Position numbers and translations under genes: made by a program. This document shows positions 22,160-29,659 of a stretch of DNA of 29,659 bases, piece by piece (the first letter of the stretch is position 1; the number at the start of each line of letters is the position of its first letter). The notes below the pieces were generated by a model. It saw only the letters and a program-made list of their open reading frames with translations. It had not been told where the DNA came from and searched no databases. Origin of the DNA: Silene noctiflora (Eukaryota; Streptophyta; Magnoliopsida; Caryophyllales; Caryophyllaceae); contig VHZZ01000267.1 of the NCBI GenBank assembly GCA_009801015.1, positions 48,204 to 77,862 on the forward strand, written 5' to 3'.

Positions 22160-22166
22160 TATAAAT
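22160..22166 (+). promoter_or_regulatory. Possible TATA box of unit D
   Basis: TATAAAT, 187 bases before the chosen ATG. Another TATATAAA lies near 22075. The choice is a guess from position and composition only. Confidence 0.2.
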
Positions 22167-22352
22167 GTAAAATGTAAAGTAGAATCTTGTAACGCGTAAG
22201 ACTGTTGGGACTTGGGACGAGTGATTACAAAAGGAGGGAATTTAAATTTTAAACTGAATAACACAGTGCCGGATACTGAGATAGTCTCCCTTGTTTTTCA
22301 CAGTTTTACAGGAGTGGAGACGGAAGCCGAAGACGAAGAGTTCTACAAAACG

Positions 22353-23455
22353 ATGGTAAACGAGGAGCAAACGGAAACAACAGTACCCTGTCAACAATTC
22401 TCCCGCGAAACCGATGAAACTGCCTTCAAATCCCAACAAGAATGCAACATCCGCACCACCATCGTCTACGTTGTCCGGCCACCGCAACAACTCTGCTTCG
22501 ACCTCCCATGGATATTCTCCACCGATGACGATATCATCCTCCGTCACCCCCTTACTTCCAAACCTTACTTCTCTAAACATTTTTCAATTTTTGATAATTC
22601 GAACCTTAACCCCACCATTCTCGCTGTCTCCCACCATGCCCCCGGCTTCCCCTTCGACAAACTCGTGGTTATCCCCACCCCTTATTCAAACCGCTTTACG
22701 AATACTCTTTTGGGATTATATGACGGCGGTCTTTTACGGGGTTGTCATCCCTACTGCAACGAATGGGTCAAGGTGTCACACAGCGGCGTTAAGAGGTTTG
22801 ATGATCTTGCCGTTTATAAGGACAAGGTATACGCGTTAGGCCGACAGGGGACACTGTATGTGATTCATATTAATTTACACTCCTGCAATAGCAGTATCAG
22901 TATCAGCGAAACTATAGTTTCCTTCCCGCTGCCTTTGACTGTAAAACGGTTAGGGTGGCGAAAGCGGGTCATGGTTGATGGAAACGATGTTATGTACTTG
23001 ATTGTTCGTACGTCCGAGAGAATGTTTAAAGTGTACAAGGTGATCATGAGAGGAAACTCAAATTCGATTACTTTTAGTAAAGTGAAGGGATTTGATGGTA
23101 ACCAAGTGTTGTTTGTGACAAAAGATTATTACTTTTTCCGGCGGGCGTCACAAAAGTTTCCTGGCACCGAGTATAAGAATTGCATTGTGTTTGCGGAAGG
23201 AGCGTTTCCCCGTTATGGGTCTGGTAGCTTTTGGGAATTCACTCCGTTTTCTGAAGAACTGAGTTTTGAGTCCAACGGTGAGGAAAATTTGGCCGTTTTT
23301 CGGTTGGGTAATCCAAGGTTTGGTAAAGTGGGTGACAGTGAGGCCTTTCCTAAGATCGATTGGTCTCCTCCTGGTTGGATTTTTGACTCTTTGTCAGTCT
23401 CAGCTGCTGAATTTCGGTCTCATTTGTCATCTGACTCTCTTGAAAACTCAGAAAG
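22353..23455 (+). CDS. Unit D exon 1: DUF295 domain
   Basis: The exon encodes about 367 residues and ends with a GT donor in codon phase 2 (AG followed by GTACAA). DUF295 hallmarks in order are FDDLAVYKDKVYALGRQG, WRKRVMVDGNDVMYLIVRT, FKVYKV, FDGNQVLFVTKDYYFFRRAS, KFPGTEYKNCIVF and, near the C-terminus, PKIDWSPPGWIF, which matches the usual PPPWW-type ending of the domain. Reading can extend upstream in frame to 22212, but that stretch has no ATG and begins with TTG, so I take 22353. Unit C starts at the equivalent place. Confidence 0.8.
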
Positions 23456-25895
23456 GTACAAATTTCCTTATTTTGTTTGTTAATTGGCAAGATATAATGA
23501 TGTGTTTAGGGTTGTAGATTGTTTGTATTTCTGGAATCAATAGGTGTTAGAAGGTTGTGTGGGTACTATTTATCTCCTCCGTCCCAATCATTTATTACCC
23601 CTCAGATAATATAAAAGGTAAAACAATGATTGAGACGGAGGGAGTACTTATCGACCAAGCTTCATGGTTTAGGTGTACTAAACATGACTTTGCATTTGGG
23701 AACGCGATTTATATTTATCCTAGTGATGCATGCATACGAGGGGTTCAGGCTTGCATTTGGGAACACGGTTTATATTTACCCTTGCATCTGTTTACCTTTT
23801 TTATTCCCAGGAGTATTTTTAATCAAAGGTAAACAAATAAATAATAATTGCTACGGAGGGATGGATTTGACATACACCGTTTGTTTGGGATGCTTTGTTC
23901 ATTGTAGTACATGAATTTCATGTCTATTGATATACAAGTAACCGTGTACCTAGTGTTGATGAGAATGATTTCTAGAGAAGACTGCTGATGTTTAAACTTT
24001 TTCTGTGTTTCTTGGTGAAGGGAGCTTGAGGAGGATAAAGGCTTGGACTCAAACAGTAAAGACGAAAACAACGGAGAGGTGCACGCTGCTTTGAAGGATT
24101 CAAAGTGTGAAGAAGTGGATGGAAAAATGCAGTATGATTCCAATACAGAAAAGGAGGAAGTACAGGCGCGTATAAATGCAAATGCTGATGGTAGTGCATC
24201 ATTGCAAGAGGATGTATGTCATGTATCCCCTTCCTTGTTTAGACCCGAGTCCAGAACCATTGACACTCAGACACCTTCTCTTTCTGCTACTGAAAACGAA
24301 ATTACAAGAGCTCTTCTTAGTCTCAATGGTTGGAATAATAATGTAACTGAGGAAGGTAATGACTTTCACGTTTCAACTTATAACCTACGGAGTATGTCAT
24401 AACTCATAACAGCCTTTTCTCTTTCGGACTCCCAAAGTTTAGGACAGCTGACTTTTCATGTTGATGTATGTTGCAGAGATTCTAAGGAAAAACATCACAG
24501 AATTGGTGCCTAGAGCTTGCACATCATGTACAACAGCGGTAATAATAATTCTTTTTCACTTGATTTCTTTGGAAGACTTTCAATAATTTGATTTTAGATT
24601 ACAATACAATTTCCAACTCAATTTTCATTATGGGTCTTTCAAAAATAGTCTCTTTGTACACGGTTTTAAAATATTGGCTTCTACTCTGCAACGAGACCAA
24701 ATTACCAAGGTTCTCTTTAGAAGTGCATCCGATCCCCGAGCTCTCTATATAGAGTCATTGTGATACGAAAATGGTAGCTGCTCGAATATGGTCCGAAAAT
24801 AAGTAGTTACTCGGTATTACGTGGGTTTCGATGAATGTGCAATCAACTATCCTTATTAGCAATTAACTAAATCAATAAGTGTGTGGCTTAATTTCGGGAT
24901 TAATTAGAGGGATTAANTAGATGGTTTAATATCTCTAGTTAATTATAAGATTTATAANAGACATGTAATAAGTTTAGCTTTTCATTTTCCTGTTTTGAAG
25001 GCTATATAATCAGCCCTTGTAATGCATTTCCAATATACATGGAATGAATTAAAAAGAAAACAAAAACTTCTTGTCTCTCAATTAAACGTGGAAGCGTTTG
25101 TTTGTGAAACTTCGGATTGTCGCGTACGATCCAAAACTAGTGATTAATTAGGACGCGTTTCCTAATTGTTGCTCGATTGGAACCAATAGGTCTTGGTTAG
25201 CCAATCTCGTTCATCAAGTTATAGGTCTAACTTGGTGTCTGCTTATCCCGGTTACATTATCATGCATTATTCCGCTGCCGATTCGCATCACATTGGGACA
25301 AATAGATAAATGTTGTTGCTGTAATTCTTTTGACGGCGGTACCAGCTTCAGTGCTTCTTTTCTATTCATTATGCAGCGCTGCAAAAGTGGTTCTGCAACA
25401 ACAAAATTTGAAGGATTTGACATAAGTATTGATTCAGTCTCTACCTTGGAGAAGATTTGGCGGAAGCATGGAAACATTGTCGAAAACAGTGTTATGCGTA
25501 ACCGGGACATAATTGCTATGTCATTGGAGTCACTAGCCACTATTGTACGCATACTTGACGACACTTCAGCTCAGTCCTTGAGTGATGGGGAAGTCGATTA
25601 TTTAGTGTCCACTTTGTCCGATCTGAGATATAATCGTTTCAAAGTGGACTGGCTGATTCCATCCATTGAGAAGGCTGAAAATTTTCATAAAAGCAAGCCT
25701 TTGATGGAATCCTTGAACAATCTCAGCCACTTATGCTCCCAAGCCAAGGATCGCAGAGCATTCCTCCTCGAAGAATTAACCAAACTTGAAGTCAAGGAAA
25801 ACAAGTGGAAGGAGGAGATGGCGAAGATTTCCAAGATGATTCCTTCTTATGGGCAAGTTAAGTTTGATGAACCCATAGGATCAGGGCTCACCTGA
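22353..25895 (+). CDS. Intact DUF295 - acidic linker - coiled-coil fusion gene (unit D)
   Basis: This is the only unit open through every exon. Proposed exons are 22353-23455, 24021-24355, 24477-24538 and 25377-25895, all with GT-AG introns; phases fit (1103+335+62+519 nt = 672 codons plus TGA). The ATG at 22353 is the first in its frame and has A at -3 and G at +4. The protein has a DUF295 domain (about residues 20-345), an acidic linker (about 368-480) and a C-terminal helical domain (about 500-672). No F-box or signal peptide is visible. DUF295 proteins in plants are commonly annotated as F-box/KIB-type propellers; the C-terminal part resembles MATH/coiled-coil and PEARLI4-like proteins. 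Function is unknown. Intron 1 carries a MITE and intron 3 a probable solo LTR. The exon model rests on comparison with units A-C; no transcript was seen. Confidence 0.72.
23573..23644. mobile_element. Short Stowaway-like MITE in intron 1 of unit D
   Basis: 72 bp, nearly all inverted repeat: TCTCCTCCGTCCCAATCATT against AATGATTGAGACGGAGGGAG, flanked by TA (23571-23572, 23645-23646). Intron 1 of unit C is uninterrupted at the equivalent place. Confidence 0.8.
24021..24355 (+). CDS. Unit D exon 2: acidic linker
   Basis: The acceptor lies after TTGGTGAAG; the first base completes an Arg codon begun by exon 1. The translation is rich in Glu, Asp, Lys and Asn (ELEEDKGLDSNSKDENNGE), then a less charged, Ser/Thr-rich end (SLFRPESRTIDTQTPSLSAT, then RALLSLNG) that is conserved in units A-C. 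The donor is GAAG followed by GTAATGAC, phase 1. It probably forms a disordered spacer between the two folded parts. Shorter than the repeat-expanded versions in A and B. Confidence 0.65.
24649..25300 (+). mobile_element. Probable solo LTR in intron 3 of unit D
   Basis: 652 bp present in D but not in the matching intron of C, flanked by AATAG (24644-24648 and 25301-25305). Joining the flanks gives a sequence collinear with C. It has a TATA-box-like GGCTATATAATCAGCCC near 25002, then an AT-rich leader, and ends TTGGGACA. No coding sequence is inside. It looks like an LTR left by recombination; the family is not determined, and its start does not show a clear TG. Confidence 0.55.
25377..25895 (+). 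CDS. Unit D exon 4: C-terminal coiled-coil domain
   Basis: The acceptor is TTATGCAG before CGC TGC; 172 residues then TGA. Landmarks are TKFEGFDISIDSVSTLEKIW, a helical middle, VDYLVSTLSDLRYNRFKVDW with FKVDWL, and a heptad-like charged helix (AKDRRAFLLEELTKLEVKEN). The pattern of GF, hydrophobic helix, KHG, long helix, then FKVDWL resembles the C-terminal region of Arabidopsis MATH/coiled-coil and PEARLI4-like proteins; this match is from memory. It ends FDEPIGSGLT. Confidence 0.65.
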   Translation, partial: RCKSGSATTKFEGFDISIDSVSTLEKIWRKHGNIVENSVMRNRDIIAMSLESLATIVRILDDTSAQSLSDGEVDYLVSTLSDLRYNRFKVDWLIPSIEKAENFHKSKPLMESLNNLSHLCSQAKDRRAFLLEELTKLEVKENKWKEEMAKISKMIPSYGQVKFDEPIGSGLT

Positions 25896-26103
25896 GCTTG
25901 TCGCCATGTCGTAAATGGCCAATCACTTTGCTGCAGCACATATATTGTGGTTTCCGTCACCCTGTTTATGTTTGGAGTAAAGTTTAGATCAGTCAATCTC
26001 TTAGTTGCCGCATACGGAACTTGTTGTCACCAGATTTTTGGCGCATGTAGGAACTTTGTTTAGATGGGTGACTATTTTGTAAAGCACTAATTGTGTATAA
26101 AAC

Positions 26104-26395
26104 AAAATGGGCTCTAAATGGCCGCTAAAGGAAAGGTTGTTGACTGTAATAAATTTTTATCCGGTGGCCATCTCCGTATAGCTACTACTCATTCAAAAGC
26201 TGGTGTATCTGTTGTTGGGAAACAAACCGGATGAATGATACAGATGAGCAAATATCAGACGCACACCAGAATGTTCGATAAAATGACTGAATCAAGTGTA
26301 CACGCGAGTGCGAGCAAGAGTGCATTTGAAGTGGTAGTGATCAGCAGTGAAGATACTCAAAAGGCATGAGACTAGTGTCCTTGTGTAAATTTTCC
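26104..26395 (+). pseudogene. Tail block copy 3, coding-like, unrecognised
   Basis: It lacks the MGLS start and begins near AAATGGGCTCTAAATGGCC, then matches copy 1 through TGAGACTAGTGTCCTTGTG. There is an early stop after the KQTG segment and frame changes. Immediately behind it lies the empty-site equivalent of the MITE/copia insertion seen after copy 1. Confidence 0.35.
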
Positions 26396-27262
26396 TGCAT
26401 TTAACGGGTATAATTCTGGATAGTTTTTAATGGCAGAGGCTACATTTTCGAATACACAGTGAGATTATCTGGTCGAATAAATGTGTGAACCAATTTGAGT
26501 TCAAAGTGAAATGAGTTCCCTTTATTTGAAAATGAACATACCCACATTTTGATACTTGTAAGCCTATGATTACTAAGACACAAAGCCCCTGAAGTCGACT
26601 TGATGGAACTAAGTGGTTCGCTAAACGCGTTTCATATTCATAGGAATGAAAATGAAAAAGCACCACCAGACTTGGTAGGCTATAAAAAATGCATGAACTA
26701 GACTTGGTCACATCTGATAACAATTCAAGTTTTTTTTTTTTTTTTTTTTTTTTTTTTCCAAAGAGCGTGCTATAATGTTATAATGTTTAGAGTATTAGAT
26801 TGCTGGTAGTTCTCGTATTGTAAGATGGTGGAAGATTGTGGATACTAGGCAGTTATGGACGCGCTTCATGGTTGGGGATGAATGAACACGACGTTACATT
26901 TAGGAACACGAATTGTTTCTTTCATAGTGATGCATCCTGCATGTCTGTGAAGGACTGTTGAGGGGGGCAGCTTGTATTTGCAGTCGCTGTACTGTGCTAA
27001 TGCTGGAAAACTATGTTGGTTTAAACAGAAGTTTTTGCCAAAATGGGTCGTTTTAACAAACTAATTAATAAAATGGGTTAACTTTGAAAGTATTATGCCA
27101 AAATGGGTCCACGTCATCACCGAAGCTAGGCTCGTATTCTAGTCGTCAACCCCCACAGCGACTTAACCCCTTTATGCCTTACCAAACCAGTTTTCCTATT
27201 TCAAAGAAGATCGCCATGGGGCTCGGCGACGTTGTCAAATCGCCAAGGGGGATGGCGACTTG

Positions 27263-27293
<31 letters not shown>

Positions 27294-27750
27294 AATGAAT
27301 GAATAGGGAAGAAGGCAGTGTTTTGGGCTGTGAATCAAGTCGCCAAGCAGCTTGGCGTTTTGACTTCCTCCCATAGCATCGTAAAACCGATCTTATGTGG
27401 ACCCATTTTGGGATAATACTTTGAAAATTAACCCATTTTGTTAATAAATTTGTTAAAACGACCCATTTTGGCAAAAAATTCGTTTAAACAGGTACTGTAT
27501 TTTCTTATTAATATACTACAGTTATAACTTAAAATAGTTGCTTTGATAAATCTAACCTCATAAACTTTACTCAATCTTTAACATTTATCGTAAAAAATTA
27601 ATGGTCAAAGTTGACATTGGTTGACCGTTAAAATCGAATGGACTATATAAATTTGGTATGAGAATAGTAAATGTCTAATTTTCTATAATGCAATGAGCCG
27701 ATGGCAGTTTTGTTATACTTGCTCAAGGCTTAGTGACTTAATCATCTTGT
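26396..27750. repeat. Ghost block: degenerate intron-1-like sequence, copy 2
   Basis: Collinear with 11510-12300, with two additions: a T-run (26730-26757) and the 453 bp MULE-type element. Its end (CTTGCTCAAGGCTTAGTGAC) matches intron 1 of C around 19855-19880. It suggests that a further unit once followed D. Confidence 0.55.
27029..27481. mobile_element. MULE-type foldback element, 453 bp
   Basis: Exact 10-base target duplication GTTTAAACAG (27019-27028 and 27482-27491). Terminal inverted repeats of about 83 bases (27029-27111 and 27398-27481) contain CCAAAATGGGTCGTTTTAAC twice-repeated motifs. A second inverted pair inside, GTCAAATCGCCAAG and CTTGGCGTTTTGAC, surrounds a T-run (27262-27286). 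No coding capacity. The homologous block at 12046 has no insertion. Confidence 0.8.
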
Positions 27751-27756
27751 ATAGTA

Positions 27757-27973
27757 CTTTTTCTGTCCCGGCTATTTGTCGTTTTATTTTATTTTGGGTT
27801 GTTTTAGACTTTAGTCAATTGTTGTACTTTCTATTTTAGGATTGTTTTTTTATGAGCAATTTGATTATTCACATTCAATTTGGTCCACTTGTCATCTTAT
27901 AATTGGCTCTCTCCTTTTTCCTCGATCTTTGTGCCAAAAACCAAAGGACAACAATTGACCAGGGCGGAGGGAG
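27757..27973. mobile_element. Stowaway-like MITE, unsplit
   Basis: 217 bp flanked by TA. Ends CTTTTTCTGTCCCGGC and GACCAGGGCGGAGGGAG are inverted. The inner part (TTTGGTCCACTTGT, CCAAAGG, CAATTGACC) matches the split MITE around the copia element. Confidence 0.7.
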
Positions 27974-27984
27974 TATGTCTTCTA

Positions 27985-28158
27985 CTCCCTTCGTCCTGAT
28001 CATTTGTTTATCTATAATTTTGGCACAAAAACCAAAGAGAGGGAGATGATCATTTGTAGCGCAGCTATTGAGTCACAAGTGGACAATGAGTTAGGTGAAG
28101 GATAAAATTACATTTAAAATATTCCCAATACTAAAAGATAGACAAATGACCGAAAGAT
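27985..28158. mobile_element. Stowaway-like MITE, diverged
   Basis: It starts TA plus CTCCCTTCGTCCTGATCATT and ends around GACAAATGACCGAAAG, an inverted match. Only 10 bases separate it from the preceding MITE. The right end is uncertain. Confidence 0.5.
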
Positions 28159-28383
28159 CCATAAATAAAATAGGTAAAAAAATGACAGCAAGATGGAGAC
28201 TATCTGTTATATCTTATCTATTCTATTTGACTTGTTTAAGTTTAAGCCAGATATACCCGTATTAACAAGAACACAAGTTCTTGTATAAGACAGTCATTAT
28301 ATCCGTTATATGAGATAGTTTTTAACCCGCATTGTACTTTAAGACGGATATAACCCTCTTAAGAGAGTCCGACTGTAACAATA

Positions 28384-28780
28384 AATATTAGACCTGGCAA
28401 AAGGTAACCTGACCCGAGGAACCTGACCCGACCCCGCCGGAACCCGACCCGATACAACATGAAATTTGGGTGAACTGAAACCGAACCGACCCAATAACCG
28501 ATATGGTCTTATTTTTTCCAACCTGAATCCGACCTAAATCAACCCGACCCGACCCGTGACCCGATATTATCTCTAACTCGATAATGAACTAACTTAATAA
28601 TAGGTTAAATAAGACCAAATTGACGTTCATCTTAATTGTTCACTTGAAACTACAATTAATACACCTACCTTTGTCTAAACATAACATTACCATCTAAAAC
28701 TAAATATAAGTATAAGATAAAATATATGCTGATAACCTGGCCCGATACTGACTTGACCCGACTTGCCACCCCATTGATAA
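28384..28780. mobile_element. GACCCG-rich repeat, possibly hAT-type MITE
   Basis: Starts near GACCTGGCAAAAGGTAACC and ends near GACTTGCCACCCC, ends that are inverted over GGCAA/TTGCC. The inside is dominated by CCCGACCCG and CCTGACCCG words. No clean 8-base target duplication was found. Similar words occur at 18045-18240 and on both sides of the TRIM. Confidence 0.35.
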
Positions 28781-28836
28781 CTCGATTCGAAGATGACCCC
28801 GACATGAACTGAGCCGACCCGAACCCAATATAACCC

Positions 28837-29487
28837 TAATAGGAATATTTATAATAGTTGGGCCTCAACCATAACCTTAAGGTTTTGGTTGAGTCGGTTT
28901 ATCTATCATGGTATCAGAGCCAGTGTGACTGAAGGTCACGAGTTTGAATACTGGCAACCTCAATAACTCCTTAAAAACTCACGAAGTGGAATCTCAGGCT
29001 AGAGAACACATGGTACGAGGGAGCCTGTGCACACTAATCACACTTCAAGCCTAGATAGCACGGACACTCCTCCTAGCTAGCCGTCCCGTGTCGGACACCT
29101 GGATACCCGACACTCGTCGGACACACTATTAAACATGTCATAGTTTAGACGAGGAATAAAATGTCAAAAAAAAATTGATTAGAAGATGGGATTGGGTGGG
29201 AAAAGAGAATTAATTATTGTCAAAGTCAAATTTTACCTTCATATATTCCCTTAAATTTAATATGAAATAAATTACAAAAATAAAATTATACGTTATTTAT
29301 AACCATAAAATATATATTTTATTAAATATAAATAGCGTGTCCTGTGTCCTAAATTTCATGGGTAGCCGTATCACGTGTCCGTTTTGGTGCTACCTAACTT
29401 CAAGCCCAATGGGCATTTGAGTGATGAAAACATTGTAGGAATATTTATAATAGTTGGGCCTCAACCATAACATGAGTTCATCTATCA
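28837..29487 (+). mobile_element. TRIM (small LTR element) with a nested MITE
   Basis: Terminal repeats 28837-28908 and 29434-29487 share AGGAATATTTATAATAGTTG and GGGCCTCAACCATAA and end ATCTATCA. A tRNA-Met type primer site, TGGTATCAGAGCC, follows the left repeat directly. AACCC flanks both sides (28832-28836, 29488-29492). Without the nested MITE it is about 300 bp, non-coding, and its two repeats have diverged, so it is old. Confidence 0.65.
29052..29396. mobile_element. 345 bp MITE, MULE-type, nested in the TRIM
   Basis: Exact 10-base duplication ACTTCAAGCC (29042-29051 and 29397-29406). Ends TAGATAGCACGGACAC and, inverted, TAGGTAGCACCAAAACGGAC. Subterminal GTGTCGGACAC motifs and an AT-rich core. 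Non-coding. Confidence 0.75.
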
Positions 29488-29601
29488 AACCCGACCCGCT
29501 TTGACTCGTAACTGACCCGAGTAACCCGATGACGTCCTCTAATGTCAATACGTGGGAGTAGATAGGCCCTGTTCTTTTGGACTGAAATTGTCTGAACTGA
29601 A

Positions 29602-29659
29602 CTGAACTGAACTGAACTGAACTGAACTGAATGGAGCTGAACTGAACTGAACTGAACTT
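29602..29659. repeat. GAACT pentamer array at window end
   Basis: About ten CTGAA/GAACT units broken once by GGAGCTGAA. It runs to the window edge, so its true length is unknown. The preceding CCCTGTTCTTTTGGACTGAA looks like the end of a mobile element. Confidence 0.85.

Noticed and set aside
22212-22352. Upstream in-frame extension of unit D exon 1 (includes GVETEAEDEEFYKT).
   Set aside because: It contains no ATG and starts at TTG; the family start in unit C lines up with 22353.
26100-26400. PPR-protein fragment suggested by HQVFDTMPESS in the tail block.
   Set aside because: Only a short resemblance; the surrounding residues do not follow the 35-residue PPR pattern.
28909-28960. tRNA gene suggested by TGGTATCAGAGCC and GAGTTTGAATA.
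   Set aside because: No cloverleaf can be drawn, and the position right after a terminal repeat fits a TRIM primer site.

Overview
The window looks like nuclear DNA of a flowering plant. It has spliced genes with GT-AG introns, DUF295 (KIB1-4 type beta-propeller) coding exons, a Ty1/copia element primed by initiator tRNA-Met, Stowaway-like MITEs, MULE-type MITEs, tRNA-derived SINEs and a TRIM. The repeat types would fit Caryophyllales, but that is only an impression. There is an 845-base assembly gap (10223-11067) and several single N's.

The host content is one gene family in tandem, all on the + strand. Each full unit has the same order: exon 1 (about 1.1 kb, DUF295 domain), a long first intron, exon 2 (acidic, low-complexity linker ending in a conserved Ser/Thr-rich patch), a 62-66 nt exon 3, a long third intron, and exon 4 (about 0.5 kb, helical/coiled-coil domain resembling the C-terminal region of plant MATH/coiled-coil and PEARLI4 phospholipase-like proteins). 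Unit D (22353-25895) is open through all four exons, splices in phase and would encode 672 residues. Unit C (18325-21545) differs from an open gene by one missing base in exon 1. Unit B (13235-17054) and unit A (about 750-4884) carry several inactivating changes and share one of them, so they probably arose by duplication of an already damaged copy. Between A and B lies a partial unit, B0 (12314-13234), whose acidic exon now runs in frame into the DUF295 exon of B. Ghost first-intron sequence at about 11850-12240 and 26760-27750, and a fragment behind C at 21575-21775, record further lost units.

Mobile elements by region: 1-749 is the end of a probable Gypsy LTR abutting unit A. 6178-11499 is a Stowaway-like MITE holding a young copia element (6216-11333, minus strand, identical 218 bp LTRs). 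23573-23644 is a small MITE in intron 1 of D. 24649-25300 is a probable solo LTR in intron 3 of D. 27029-27481 is a 453 bp MULE-type foldback element. 27757-28158 holds two more Stowaway-like MITEs. 28384-29540 is (G)ACCCG-rich repeat DNA containing a TRIM (28837-29487), which itself contains a 345 bp MITE (29052-29396). The window ends in a GAACT pentamer array. Paralogous units supply empty sites for several insertions, so their boundaries are unusually well supported.

The function of the fusion protein cannot be read from the sequence. The clearest biological point is a plant gene family joining a DUF295 propeller to an acidic linker and a coiled-coil domain, with one intact member among decaying copies.
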